From NCBI GenBank assembly GCA_965224745.1, contig CBDCZY010000001.1, forward strand, positions 310,001 to 374,000: a DNA stretch of 64,000 bases, in the 5' to 3' direction. This DNA comes from CBDCZY01 sp965224745. Its GTDB lineage: Bacteria; Pseudomonadota; Gammaproteobacteria; Methylococcales; Methylomonadaceae. How positions within the stretch are numbered: the first letter of the stretch is position 1; each line of letters opens with the position of its first letter. The position numbers and the translations under genes were made by a program. The notes below the pieces were generated by a model. It saw nothing but the letters and a program-made list of their open reading frames with translations, had not been told where the DNA came from and ran no database searches. Below, in pieces: positions 1-9,957 of this stretch.

Positions 1-685
1 TAATCGATGCGTAACCCCAGTAAACTCCAAAGCAACGAAAACGCGACTCCAGATCATGTTTCATCAGTTTTTTATGCGGTTTCTGATGAGTCCAGTTGAA
101 TGAAGTGCTGGTTTCCGGGTTTAATCGTTTTAGTAGGTTATGGTTAGGAAAAGCAACCCATTGGTGGTCATTATGCTCAAAGCCATTTAATCGATAAAAA
201 AAGTCGTGCCACCGGGTCGGTTGAAAACTGTCCGGCGCTGATGCCACCCAAAACAGTCTTATTTTTTCACGTGTTTCGTCTGTCAATTGACCATAAGCGT
301 GCAAAAAATCATAAAACCCGTTACTGCTTGCTACTACCATGAGTTGATCTCGACAAAAGGACATTGAATTAAGATCATGGGCAATAGCACTGGCTTTTTT
401 GGTGATATTGGCAAGGGTATATTTTTCCCAGATGGGAGTTTGCGCAGAAAATTCAGGTAAATTTAAGCATTGAATAAATATCTCGTGGCCAAATTGACGG
501 TGCAAAGCAGGTAAAGCAAAGCGGATTTGACCGGGTACGCCGTTAATGCCGGGGATGAAATAAAAGGTTGGATTATCGGGTTTTTGTTGGCCATAAACCG
601 CCAGATTGTCATAATAAAATTTGTAATCTTCGGTGAGAGATTTTAAATAATTAGTTTTGAATGTTTCAGTCAGTTGAGTTTGCAT
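1..685 (-). CDS. alpha/beta-hydrolase-like protein, cut by the window edge
   Basis: An open frame of 228 codons starts at the ATG complementary to 683-685 and runs off the left edge. The N-terminal part reads YFIPGINGVPGQIRF, the strand-loop expected around the oxyanion hole of alpha/beta hydrolases. The segment VVASSNGFYDFL lies where the nucleophile elbow should be, but the first Gly of the usual GxSxG is replaced, so hydrolytic activity is not certain. No signal peptide is visible. It is transcribed away from rseC. Family assignment rests on motif pattern only; the C-terminal acid and His lie outside the window. Confidence 0.6.
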   Translation of the reverse strand, partial: MQTQLTETFKTNYLKSLTEDYKFYYDNLAVYGQQKPDNPTFYFIPGINGVPGQIRFALPALHRQFGHEIFIQCLNLPEFSAQTPIWEKYTLANITKKASAIAHDLNSMSFCRDQLMVVASSNGFYDFLHAYGQLTDETREKIRLFWVASAPDSFQPTRWHDFFYRLNGFEHNDHQWVAFPNHNLLKRLNPETSTSFNWTHQKPHKKLMKHDLESRFRCFGVYWGYASI

Positions 686-939
686 GGCATTTAAAAGTAT
701 TTGTATTATTGATTTTATTGTTGTCTTTGCAGTGCGGTATACCGTCGATTTTATCGCGTTTGGTGATGACCACGGGAAATATTCCTTGATAAGATCGGTA
801 AACGTCAAAGAACTTACAGTCATTGGTTTACAGTTAGGTCAATCATCTTTAAGAATTACACCGATTGTCTGTTCAATACCAGCATAATTCGATATTCTCT
901 TTTTTGAAGACGATATAATTCTAATCCAAAGGACAGTTG

Positions 940-1380
940 ATGATTACAGAGTTAGCAGTAGTGACTAAAGTTGAAAAGCAACAAGTGTGGGTTGAAAGTA
1001 GCCGGTCATCGGGTTGTTCGGGATGCCTTCAAAACAGCTCTTGTGGGACTTCAGCCTTGGATAAATGGATCAAAAAAAGAAGCCTGGCTGTGGATAGTGA
1101 GATTACTGTCATTGCAGGTGATCAGGTAGAGGTAGCGATTGAAGAAGCCGTTTTGCTTAAAGCCTCGGTACTGATCTATCTTGTTCCGTTGCTTATGATG
1201 TTGATGGGCGCGGGGTGCGCTCAGTGGTTATTACCAAAGGAAACAGCTTTGGTAGATATTTGGGTCGCTTTTACTGCGTTGATGACTTTAGCTGTTGGGT
1301 TATGGCTCATCCACCAATTCCAAGCGAGTTATTTAGTGCATTTTTTCCCTAGGCCGGTGGTGGTAAGAAAAATTTCTTAG
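940..1380 (+). CDS. rseC: SoxR-reducing system / RseC-MucC family protein
   Basis: A 146-residue inner-membrane protein of the RseC/MucC family, which in relatives modulates sigma-E signalling or reduces SoxR. The cytoplasmic N-terminal part carries the Cys-rich signature SGCSGC with further Cys downstream (NSSCGTSALDKW), and two membrane helices follow (about residues 70-95 and 100-122). I place the start at ATG 940 because AAAGGA at 928-933 is well spaced; a TTG three bases earlier is possible. The usual rpoE-rseA-rseB neighbours are not seen, so it may stand alone here. Lhr follows after 118 bp. Confidence 0.85.
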   Translation: MITELAVVTKVEKQQVWVESSRSSGCSGCLQNSSCGTSALDKWIKKRSLAVDSEITVIAGDQVEVAIEEAVLLKASVLIYLVPLLMMLMGAGCAQWLLPKETALVDIWVAFTALMTLAVGLWLIHQFQASYLVHFFPRPVVVRKIS

Positions 1381-1498
1381 ATCCTCGTTCAAAAATAACT
1401 TCTAATCCTTAAGCGTTCGGAATTGAACTTTACTGAGTATTTTGGGTAAAAATAGAAAATGAAAGGCGGCATGAGGCTGGAGGTAAAGCAGTAACCCT

Positions 1499-4400
1499 AT
1501 GAAGTTATCCTATTTCCATCCTGCCGTAGCCAGATGGTTCGAACAAACCTTTGATGCACCTTCGGATGTGCAACTACAAGCCTGGCCTTCTATTCAGGCG
1601 AAACAACCTACTCTGATTGCAGCACCTACTGGTTCTGGTAAAACCTTGGCAGCTTTTTTAGCTATCATTGATCAATTAATCAAACAAGGCTTGCAATCGG
1701 AATTACCGCAAGAGACGCAAGTGTTATATGTGTCACCTTTAAAAGCCTTATCCAATGATATTCGCAAAAACCTGGAACAGCCGTTGAACGGAATCGGAGA
1801 TAAATTATTGGAGTTATTATTGCCGGACGTGACGATTACGGCGCAAAGCCGAACCGGCGATACGTCTCAGAGCGAACGAGCGGCCATGAAGCGATCACCG
1901 CCGCACATTTTGGTTACAACGCCTGAGTCGTTTTATTTATTATTGACATCAGATTCAGGCAGGCGGATGCTCAGTACTGTGAAAACGGTGATCGTCGATG
2001 AAATTCATGCATTGGCTGGCAATAAACGTGGTGCCCATCTTTCCTTATCGCTCGAAAGACTGGAGCAGGTGACAGACCAACCACCCATTCGAATAGGACT
2101 GTCGGCAACGCAAAAACCGATTGAAGACATGGCTAAGTTTTTGCTCGGAAATCGTCCTCAAACTTGCAATATTATTGATATCGGCCATGTGCGGCAGCGT
2201 GATCTACAAATTGAAGTGACCGGATCACCGCTGGAAGCCGTTATGGCTGGCGAGGTTTGGGAGGAGTTGTATCAGCGTTTATACGAGCTGATTAAGCAAC
2301 ATTCTACGACGTTGATATTTGTTAATACCCGACGTTTGGCAGAGCGCGCCGCAGCCGCATTAGCAGAGAAAATTGGTGAAGAACTGGTTACAGCTCATCA
2401 CGGAAGCTTGGCTAAAGAACATCGCTTGCAAGCAGAACAAAAACTCAAACAAGGACAGCTCAAAGCGCTGGTGGCAACCGCATCGCTAGAATTGGGAATC
2501 GATATTGGTGACATCGATTTGGTGTGTCAACTCGGTTCTCCGCATGGTATTGCTGCTTTTTTGCAGCGAGTTGGTCGTTCTGGTCATCGTTTGGGCGCCA
2601 TACCGAAAGGACGTTTATTTCCATTATCTCGTGATGATCTGGTTGAATGTACTGCGTTACTGGCTGCGGTGCAACGCGATGAGCTGGATAGAATTCCCAT
2701 GCCGAGTTGTCCTCTCGATGTGCTGGCTCAACAAATCGTGGCTGAAGTGGCTTGTGCTGAATGGCAAGAACAAAAGTTGTATGAAACATTTTGTCGAGCT
2801 TGGTTATACCGTGATCTTACGGAGCAACAGTTCGCTGCCGTGACGGTCATGTTAAGCGAAGGGTTTCATTTGCGGCGGGGTAGGCGTGGTGCATACCTGC
2901 ATCGTGATGCGGTAAATGGTCTGTTACGAGCTCGTAGAGGAGCAAAGCTTACCGCCGTTACTAACGGCGGAGCCATCCCCGACCAATTCGATTACGATGT
3001 TTTTCTGCAGCCAGAAGGACTTGTGGTGGGAACACTGAATGAAGATTTTTCTTTTGAAAGCCTTCCTGGTGATGTTTTTCAATTAGGTAACACTTCCTAC
3101 AGAATGCTGAAAATAGAACAAGGGCGGGTTTATGTTGAAGACGCCCACGGGCAACCGCCTAAGATCCCATTTTGGTTCGGAGAAGGGCCGGGCAGAAGTG
3201 ACGAGTTGTCGTCGGAAGTATCGATGCTGCTGACAACGATGGATCAACTGCTGGAACAAGGTCAGGAGTATGCTAGAAAGTATCTTATTGAAAGCTTGCA
3301 ACTACCGTCATCCGCCACTGAACAACTGGTTCTGTATCTGGCTTCGGCTAAAGCTGCATTAACTCATTTGCCGACCCAAAAAAAGATCGTTTTTGAACGT
3401 TTTTTTGATGAAACAGGGGATATGCACTTGGTGGTTCATTCTCCCTTTGGTTCACGTATAAACAGAGGTTGGGGGCTTGCTCTAAGAAAGCGGTTTTGCC
3501 GACGTTTTAATTTTGAGTTACAAGCCGCTGCAAACGAAAATACTATCGTTTTATCATTAGGGCCTACACATAGCTTTCCTTTGGAAGAGCCCATTAGTTA
3601 TCTACATTCGGCTTCTGTCAAGCAGGTACTCATCCAGGCTTTACTGGCTGCGCCAATGTTTCCGACACGCTGGCGCTGGGTCGCCAATACTGCGTTGGCG
3701 GTGCCGCGTAACCGGTCAGGTAAAAAGGTGCCTGCTTATTTTCAGCGCAACGATGCTGAAGATTTGGTAGCCCTTATTTTTCCAGATCAATTAGCTTGCC
3801 AAGAAAACATCGTGGAGCAGCGTCAAGTACCGGATCATCCATTAGTGAATCAAACGCTTCATGATTGCATGCACGAATTAATGGATATCGATGGTTTGGA
3901 ACAGGTTTTACTGGGAATAGAACATGGCAACATCACTGTCACCTGTAAAGATTTATCCTGTCCTTCTCCCTTAGCGCAAGAAATTCTTAATGCGCGTCCC
4001 TATGCTTTTTTGGATGATGCCCCTGCCGAAGAACGAAGGACCAGAGCAGTCCAGCAACGACGATTTATGGATCCTCAATCGGCCGCTGAGACTGGACAAC
4101 TCAACCCCGAAGCGATAGAGCGTGTGAGACTGGAAGCATGGCCGGAGGTCAATACTGTTGATGAATTGCATGACGCTTTAATGATCATGGGCTTTGTTAC
4201 TTCTGAAGAAGGGCAACGAGGGCAGAATACGTTGTTGTCTCAGGTTGCTGCTGAAGCCAGTTGGCTGCCATTGATGCAAAGTCTTCAGCATGCTGGTCGA
4301 GCAGCAACTATGGAGCTTTCGACACAGCAGTCTATCTGGATCGCTACAGAACATTTGGGGTTATTGAAACAGCTTTTTCCAGATCAGCTACTTGATCCGG

Positions 4401-5839
4401 TAAATATCAAACCAATAGCTGACGGAGCAGAATTTGATGAAGCCGAAGCGATCAAAGAAATTATTCGTTCCAGAGCTGAAGTTCTGGGGCCGGTAACAGT
4501 CAAGCAATTAGCCAAACCACTCGCTTTAGACTCAGCAAAAGTTGAGCTGGCATTAACCCAATTACAGCATGACGGCTTTGTTATTTCAGGCCGTTTTTCC
4601 AATAACACTGAAGAATTAGAATGGTGTGAACGTGGTTTGTTAGCAAGAATACATCGTTATACGTTGAAGCAATTACGCAGTGAAGTTGAGCCGGTGCCGC
4701 CGTCCGACTTTATGCGGTTTCTTTTTCATTGGCATGGAATAGATGAACCCAGAGCAGGCGAAACTGCTTTATTAAGTTCGTTGCGGCAACTGGAAGGGCT
4801 TAGTTTGCCGACATCCTGTTGGGAAGAGTCGGTTCTCACAGCGCGCATCCAACCGTATCAAAAAAATGAACTGGATCAGCTGTGCTCATCCGGTAAATTG
4901 GTATGGTTACGGTTGCACTTGCCGAATGGCGGCCCTTCAGATAAACAAAAAAATCCTGTAGGGAAAAGTACCGGCATCAGTTTTTTAACGCGACCTCATT
5001 TGAAACATTGGCGGGCTTATGCTCCTTTACCTGAGCCTGATACTTTGAATTTATCGGGCAAAGCTCAAAAAGTGTATGTCGTTTTGCAACATGAAGGAGC
5101 CAGTTTTTTTGATGATATTCAGTCTTCTGTAGGGCTGTTAAAAACCGAGCTTGAGTTGGCATTAGGAGAGCTGGTAGCGGGAGGTTTAGTGACTTCCGAT
5201 AGCTTTCAAGGTTTGAGAACGCTCACCACCTCTCAGCAAGTTTTGCAACGACGCAACCGGCGTTATCCAGTTTACGATCCTTTTTCCGCAGTGGGGCGGT
5301 GGTCCTTACTCCATCAGCCAAATACTGAAAATGACGACAAATATCAGCATTGCGAATACGTTGCCAAAATATTACTTCGACGTTACGGCGTTGTTTTTCG
5401 CAAAGTGTTAGTCAACGAATGCAATATTCCGACCTGGAGAGAATTGCTTTATATCTATCGTCGCATGGAAGCCCGAGGAGAGCTTCGTGGTGGACGTTTC
5501 GTGCAAGGTTTTTCTGGGGAACAGTTTGCTCTTCCTGAGGCGGTGAGTGCGTTGAGAGAAATACGGAAAAAAGCTAAATCAAAATTTCAAATTACTATTA
5601 GTGCTGCTGATCCGCTCAATCTAACCGGTATTATTACACCAAACCAACGAATCCCAGCACTGGCAAACCAAAGAATTCTTTACCGAGATGGCATTCCGGT
5701 TGCTGTAGGTAAATCTAATCAAGTCAATTTTCTTATTAAGGTACATCCTGAAGAAGAATGGGAAATAAGATCAACGTTGTCAAGAAAGCAGCAAGTGGCT
5801 ACTCATCGTTCCATAATGGGTGGCGTAGAGCAGCATTGA
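1499..5839 (+). CDS. lhr: large helicase-related protein Lhr
   Basis: A 1446-residue superfamily 2 DNA helicase, close to the size of E. coli Lhr (about 1540). Walker A TGSGKT is near residue 45, the DEIH box near 166, motif III SATQ near 202 and motif VI QRVGRSGHR near 357. The long C-terminal part matches the Lhr-specific winged-helix and Lhr-CTD region and ends in a beta-rich domain. Lhr translocates 3' to 5' on single-stranded DNA and is linked to repair of cross-links and oxidative damage. The gene is intact. The copA reading frame is open inside its 3' end, but the copA signal peptide shows copA starts later. Confidence 0.93.
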   Translation: MKLSYFHPAVARWFEQTFDAPSDVQLQAWPSIQAKQPTLIAAPTGSGKTLAAFLAIIDQLIKQGLQSELPQETQVLYVSPLKALSNDIRKNLEQPLNGIGDKLLELLLPDVTITAQSRTGDTSQSERAAMKRSPPHILVTTPESFYLLLTSDSGRRMLSTVKTVIVDEIHALAGNKRGAHLSLSLERLEQVTDQPPIRIGLSATQKPIEDMAKFLLGNRPQTCNIIDIGHVRQRDLQIEVTGSPLEAVMAGEVWEELYQRLYELIKQHSTTLIFVNTRRLAERAAAALAEKIGEELVTAHHGSLAKEHRLQAEQKLKQGQLKALVATASLELGIDIGDIDLVCQLGSPHGIAAFLQRVGRSGHRLGAIPKGRLFPLSRDDLVECTALLAAVQRDELDRIPMPSCPLDVLAQQIVAEVACAEWQEQKLYETFCRAWLYRDLTEQQFAAVTVMLSEGFHLRRGRRGAYLHRDAVNGLLRARRGAKLTAVTNGGAIPDQFDYDVFLQPEGLVVGTLNEDFSFESLPGDVFQLGNTSYRMLKIEQGRVYVEDAHGQPPKIPFWFGEGPGRSDELSSEVSMLLTTMDQLLEQGQEYARKYLIESLQLPSSATEQLVLYLASAKAALTHLPTQKKIVFERFFDETGDMHLVVHSPFGSRINRGWGLALRKRFCRRFNFELQAAANENTIVLSLGPTHSFPLEEPISYLHSASVKQVLIQALLAAPMFPTRWRWVANTALAVPRNRSGKKVPAYFQRNDAEDLVALIFPDQLACQENIVEQRQVPDHPLVNQTLHDCMHELMDIDGLEQVLLGIEHGNITVTCKDLSCPSPLAQEILNARPYAFLDDAPAEERRTRAVQQRRFMDPQSAAETGQLNPEAIERVRLEAWPEVNTVDELHDALMIMGFVTSEEGQRGQNTLLSQVAAEASWLPLMQSLQHAGRAATMELSTQQSIWIATEHLGLLKQLFPDQLLDPVNIKPIADGAEFDEAEAIKEIIRSRAEVLGPVTVKQLAKPLALDSAKVELALTQLQHDGFVISGRFSNNTEELEWCERGLLARIHRYTLKQLRSEVEPVPPSDFMRFLFHWHGIDEPRAGETALLSSLRQLEGLSLPTSCWEESVLTARIQPYQKNELDQLCSSGKLVWLRLHLPNGGPSDKQKNPVGKSTGISFLTRPHLKHWRAYAPLPEPDTLNLSGKAQKVYVVLQHEGASFFDDIQSSVGLLKTELELALGELVAGGLVTSDSFQGLRTLTTSQQVLQRRNRRYPVYDPFSAVGRWSLLHQPNTENDDKYQHCEYVAKILLRRYGVVFRKVLVNECNIPTWRELLYIYRRMEARGELRGGRFVQGFSGEQFALPEAVSALREIRKKAKSKFQITISAADPLNLTGIITPNQRIPALANQRILYRDGIPVAVGKSNQVNFLIKVHPEEEWEIRSTLSRKQQVATHRSIMGGVEQH

Positions 5840-5937
5840 AACTTTTAACAGTATCGTTTAAAAATTTTTTGATAAATGAAAAATATTGGCTGACGACTGC
5901 CAGAGATTGGGCTTTCTATAAGTTGTATAAAAACGTT

Positions 5938-7617
5938 ATGGGACACAGCAATTCGCGACCTCTCTCTAGAGTACATTGTTCTAAGGTCGTATTTATTGTT
6001 CTGTTGTGGATCATCACTGGACTCTCAACAACTACAGCTGAAGAATACTTTATTGATATAAAGAAACAACCGGTCAAGATTCTCAGCGAACAACAGCAGG
6101 CCATCGTAGCTAATGGCACGCTTCCCGGCCCAACTATACACTGGCGGGAAGGTGAATGGGTCAATATCCATGTTACTAATTATCTAGATGAGCAGAGTTC
6201 TATCCATTGGCATGGTATCCTGCTGCCGTATCAAATGGATGGTGTTCCGGGCATTAGCTTTGACGGAATTGATCCAGGCCAGACCTTTACTTATCATTTT
6301 CAGGTTAAGCAGAGTGGTACTTATTGGTACCACGGGCATTCAGGTCTTCAAGAGCAACAAGGTTTGTATGGTGCATTGATCATTGATCCCGCAATTTCGG
6401 TCGGGCTAGCCAAGAATGATTTTGTCATCATGTTGTCTGATTGGCCGGAGGCTGACCCTTACCGGACATTAGTTCGACTGAAAAAGCAAAGCGATTACTA
6501 TAACTTTCAAAAACGCACTGCTGTTGATTTTGTTCGAGATGTACAGCGTGATGGTTTTGTATCGACGGTCAAAGATCGTCTGGCTTGGGGTGATATGCGA
6601 ATGATGCCGTCCGATTTGGCTGATGTTACCGGGGCGACTTATCATTTTCTGGTTAATGGAAAAACCGCAGAGCAAAACTGGACAGCATTATTTAATCCGA
6701 GTGAAAAAGTCAGGTTGCGTTTTATCAATGCTTCAGCGATGACTCATTTCGATGTCCGTATTCCTGGTTTACCATTACGAATAATAGAATCAGACGGTGT
6801 CATGGTTGAACCGGTGGAAGTGGATGAATTTAGAATTGCTGTTGCTGAAACGTATGATGTTATAGTCGAACCGCAAGCAGATCGGGCATACACTATTTTT
6901 GCTGAAGCTATGGATAGAAGTGGTTATGCCAGAGCAACCTTGACGGCAAATCAATCATTAACAGCCCCGGTGCCAAAGGTGCGTTCAAGGACTTTGCTCA
7001 CCATGTCGGATATGCCAGGAAAGCATCATCATGGTGATGCTGCCGTTCCTAATGGTAGGCACCCTGATCATCAAGGCAAGCATAAAAAGCCTGCTGCATC
7101 TTTGATCAAAGATGGAGATACTGCTAAGGATGGTCATTCGGGTCATTTTGGCCATCGAAAAGAAGCCAAAGCAACGATTTCCTCCGGGGAATCAGCGCTT
7201 CATTACCAGCAATTAAAAGCTGTTGTGCCAAATCAACTGAGCAGTCTTCCTGATCGTGAAATCATTTTACGATTAACCGGCAGTATGAATCGTTATATTT
7301 GGTCGTTTAACGATGTGAAGTATTCAGAGTCAGAACCGATTCGAGTTCGTTTTGGAGAACACATACGCTTCAAGTATATCAACGAGACTATGATGAATCA
7401 TCCGATTCATCTGCACGGTTTGTGGCAATACTTAGAGGCTGGTCAGGGTGCATTGAACCCAAAAAAACATGTTGTAAATGTTAAGCCTGGACAAACAGTT
7501 GAAGTGGATGTGCTGGCTGATGCAGTCGGTGAGTGGGCGTTTCATTGTCACTTGCTGTATCACATGCAAACAGGCATGTTCAGAAAATTTGTCGTGGAAG
7601 ACGTACCTGGAGAATGA
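5938..7617 (+). CDS. copA: periplasmic multicopper oxidase, CopA family
   Basis: A 559-residue multicopper oxidase of the copper-resistance CopA type, exported and expected to oxidise Cu(I) or bind copper in the periplasm. All four copper-binding motifs are visible: HWHG, WYHGHSG, HPIHLHG and HCHLLYHMQTGM with the type 1 ligand Met. I choose ATG 5938 because it begins a hydrophobic export signal (VVFIVLLWIITGLS) cleaved near TTTAEEYF; the frame is open farther upstream inside lhr. A His-rich insert (GKHHHGDAAVP to GHSGHFGHRK, about residues 360-405) separates domains 2 and 3, as in other CopA proteins. It overlaps copB by ATGA. Confidence 0.93.
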   Translation: MGHSNSRPLSRVHCSKVVFIVLLWIITGLSTTTAEEYFIDIKKQPVKILSEQQQAIVANGTLPGPTIHWREGEWVNIHVTNYLDEQSSIHWHGILLPYQMDGVPGISFDGIDPGQTFTYHFQVKQSGTYWYHGHSGLQEQQGLYGALIIDPAISVGLAKNDFVIMLSDWPEADPYRTLVRLKKQSDYYNFQKRTAVDFVRDVQRDGFVSTVKDRLAWGDMRMMPSDLADVTGATYHFLVNGKTAEQNWTALFNPSEKVRLRFINASAMTHFDVRIPGLPLRIIESDGVMVEPVEVDEFRIAVAETYDVIVEPQADRAYTIFAEAMDRSGYARATLTANQSLTAPVPKVRSRTLLTMSDMPGKHHHGDAAVPNGRHPDHQGKHKKPAASLIKDGDTAKDGHSGHFGHRKEAKATISSGESALHYQQLKAVVPNQLSSLPDREIILRLTGSMNRYIWSFNDVKYSESEPIRVRFGEHIRFKYINETMMNHPIHLHGLWQYLEAGQGALNPKKHVVNVKPGQTVEVDVLADAVGEWAFHCHLLYHMQTGMFRKFVVEDVPGE

Positions 7618-8330
7618 ACAACAAAAGAACTGCTCAGTTGCAGGAGCTAATCAGGTGGCGATTCATTCAACTAACAGTAGCGATGATGTTGAATACAAAC
7701 TTGGCATTTGCTCAAGACGATCAGTCTATCTACAGCCACTTTAGAGCCGAACGTTTGGAATATGAAGGCAATGGGCAGCTCACTTTGTTTAAGTGGGATA
7801 TCCAACATTGGATCGGGACTGATGATCACAAATTATGGATTAAAACGGAAGGCGATTATTCTTTCGATCAAGGCATTTTCGGACGTGCAGACTTACAATT
7901 ATTATATAGTCGAAATGTTGATAAATTCTGGGACTTTCAGATCGGAGCCCGCAGGGCATTCGAGCCAGAGCGAACCTTTGATGCTGTCATTGGTTTCCAA
8001 GGCTTAGCACCTTATTTTATTGAAGTCGATACGGCCCTATTTTTTACTTCTAACGGTAATGTGCTGGCACGATTGGGACTTACTTACGAATTGTTATTAA
8101 CGCAAAGGCTTATCCTGGAACCTCGCATAGAATTGAACGTAGCGGCATCCGATATCAAAAATCGTAATGTAAAAGCGGGTGTCACAGAATTTGAGGCGGG
8201 CATGCGGTTACGTTATGAAATTATGCGTGAGTTCGCACCTTATATAGGCTTTGATTATGTTGAAGAACAATCGTTGAAGGAACACCAGCACAGCTTACGT
8301 TTTGTAGCTGGAATTCGTCTATGGTACTGA
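7614..8330 (+). CDS. copB: outer-membrane copper resistance protein CopB
   Basis: A 238-residue protein of the CopB family, an outer-membrane beta-barrel that works with CopA in copper resistance. It starts at the ATG of the ATGA overlap with copA, giving an N-terminal export signal ending ..LNTNLAFAQDD. Amphipathic strand pairs (WDIQHWIGTDDHKLWIKTEG, RADLQLLYSRNV, FQIGARRAF) and a C-terminal aromatic residue (RLWY) are typical of the barrel. The short Met/His-rich N-terminal region of larger CopB proteins is absent. A second truncated copy of its 5' end lies at 9470. Confidence 0.9.
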   Translation: MNNKRTAQLQELIRWRFIQLTVAMMLNTNLAFAQDDQSIYSHFRAERLEYEGNGQLTLFKWDIQHWIGTDDHKLWIKTEGDYSFDQGIFGRADLQLLYSRNVDKFWDFQIGARRAFEPERTFDAVIGFQGLAPYFIEVDTALFFTSNGNVLARLGLTYELLLTQRLILEPRIELNVAASDIKNRNVKAGVTEFEAGMRLRYEIMREFAPYIGFDYVEEQSLKEHQHSLRFVAGIRLWY

Positions 8331-8862
8331 AGTTGTTTGATGAGATGAACACGACTAATTAAAAAGGCTCTTCATAGCCGAGGCCAAAAAGCTTTAATCA
8401 AACCCCTTAAAGGAAAGTGTCCATGAATAAAACTAACAGGTAGTTGCTCAAACTTGATCTGACAGACAGTGCCTGATTTGGTTACGCTCGAATGACTGTT
8501 TTGTTGCTTGAAGCAGTTGGTAAGGTTACAAAGAAAATAATATCGCAACTGGCTCTTTTCGGCCAAAAGCAGCCTGACAGTATATTGGTATTGAGCTTTA
8601 TTATATAAAAACCAGCATGCTTAGTGTCCGGCTTAGGATTAAATTAAAATTTGCACAAAAAACAAATAGATTGTTTGAGCATTGCTTCCAGCTGAAGTCA
8701 TCTTTTTTGATGATTCAATATTGACAGGTCTTAAATAAAAGTTTACCCTTCGCGCTAGATTTTCAGGTAAAAGGACTTCCTGTGACACATAAAACGGATT
8801 CATTCTATTTTTCTTCGCGCGTCTCTTTTTTCGCCCTAATAGTATTAATATTCTTGGCATTG
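8331..8862. other. intergenic stretch with no recognisable gene
   Basis: This 530-bp stretch between copB and an IS1 relic holds only short open frames with no recognisable protein pattern. It is AT-rich and probably made of eroded DNA. I see no tRNA, hairpin terminator or family motif in it. Confidence 0.5.
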
Positions 8863-9330
8863 CTAATTTAGTATAGTTAATGTTCCATTTCTTTTATGCA
8901 TTAAGAGTAATATAGACAGCTCAAGCATTCGAACACTTTTTGTGTAACATTTTGTCTTTCTTCTCATTCGTGCAAGAAAATGTCTAAAGATACTATTGTA
9001 GCCTTCAACTGTGTATGTTTCAGCTTTGGATTGAACGTGTTTTTCGCTAGGAATAAAATGTTCATAGGGCTGCCAATAATCGGTTGCTATTGTTCCATTT
9101 AATTGATCTTCAATTCCTTCCCAGAGTTTTTGTCCTGTCTGTACGCTTCGGTCGCCAACAATGAAATTGATGAATTTTTTCCCATATCTATCAACAGCAA
9201 TCCATATCCATTTATAGCTTTTTTTTGACCCACATAGGTATGCATTTCATCCATCTCAGCATAAATCACTTGTTCAGGACTTTTCAATTCGGCAACTTGC
9301 TCACCAAAGGATCTAATCCAATTTAGCCGG
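8863..9330 (-). pseudogene. IS1-family transposase relic
   Basis: Reading the minus strand gives AEMDEMHTYVGQKK, then, after a one-base shift in an A8 run near 9220-9230, YKWIWIAVDRYGKKFINF and ATDYWQPYEHFIPSEKHVQSK through a C-terminal MLELSILLLMHKRNG. The DExxTYVGxK block and its C-terminal DxW/Y-rich part are the IS1 InsB-type DDE transposase core. The N-terminal zinc-finger part is missing, and the coding sequence ends at the palindromic repeat at 9331. The frameshift and truncation make it inactive. Confidence 0.75.
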
Positions 9331-9402
9331 GTAGGGTGGGCAACGCTTTTCTGCCCACCATGATTTACCTCGACGGTGGGCAAAAAAACCTGCCCACCCT
9401 AC
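9331..9402. repeat. GTAGGGTGGGCA palindromic repeat
   Basis: The left arm GTAGGGTGGGCA at 9331-9342 is matched by its exact inverse at 9391-9402. An inner pair, TGCCCACC against GGTGGGCA, lies between them. The 72-bp unit resembles the REP-like palindromes dispersed in many gammaproteobacterial genomes. It sits exactly where the IS1 relic stops and the duplicated copA/copB segment begins, so it marks a rearrangement joint. Confidence 0.75.
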
Positions 9403-9407
9403 CTGAC

Positions 9408-9854
9408 TTGCTATATCACATGCAAACGGGCATGTTTAGAAAATTTGTCGTAGAAGACTTAACTGGAGAATGAACAACAAAAGAAATGCTCAGTTGGTGG
9501 AGCTAATCAGATGGCGATTCATTCAACTAACAGTAGCGATGATATTGAATACAAATTTGGCATTTGCTCAAGACGATCAGGCTATCTATAGCCACTTTAG
9601 AGCTGAACGTTTGGAATATGAAGGTAATGGGCAGCTCACTTTGTTTAAGTGGGATATTCAACATTGGATCGGGACTGATGATCATAAATTATGGATTAAA
9701 ACGGAAGGCGATTATTCATTCGATCAAGGGCATTCAAGGGGTCGGTCAACTTGATTTAGAACCCTGTAACGGACTACGAGATATTAAATTGATACGTCTG
9801 ATTGTTGATCAATATGGGTATAAAAAGACGAAAGGATTCAGTATCGATCGGTAG
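9408..9854 (+). pseudogene. truncated second copy of the copA 3' end and copB 5' end
   Basis: Bases 9408-9729 are a close copy of about 7550-7871: the last codons of copA, the same ATGA junction and the first 85-90 codons of copB. Differences are scattered single substitutions, many of them silent. The copy starts copB at 9470, then leaves copB homology near 9730 and joins an unrelated frame (GVGQLDLEPCNGLRDIKLIRLIVDQYG) that stops at 9854. No complete barrel can be made. It is a remnant of a duplicated cop locus, with the intervening DNA replaced by mobile elements. Confidence 0.85.
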
Positions 9855-9957
9855 GAAGTTGTTAGCTTATTCCCATAGTCTGCTATGGGTCGGATGCAGC
9901 CAGTTAAGTTGATACCGACGGACTGGCCGTTTTAGGAGAAAAAGGAGCCATTCGATC

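Noticed and set aside
684..887. 67-residue frame beginning at the complement of the left-hand gene's start
   Set aside because: It has no ribosome site or family pattern and begins within the divergent gene's start codon; it is more likely leader DNA.
5758..5937. In-frame upstream extension of the multicopper oxidase
   Set aside because: It lies within the lhr 3' end and would bury the clear export signal that begins at ATG 5938.
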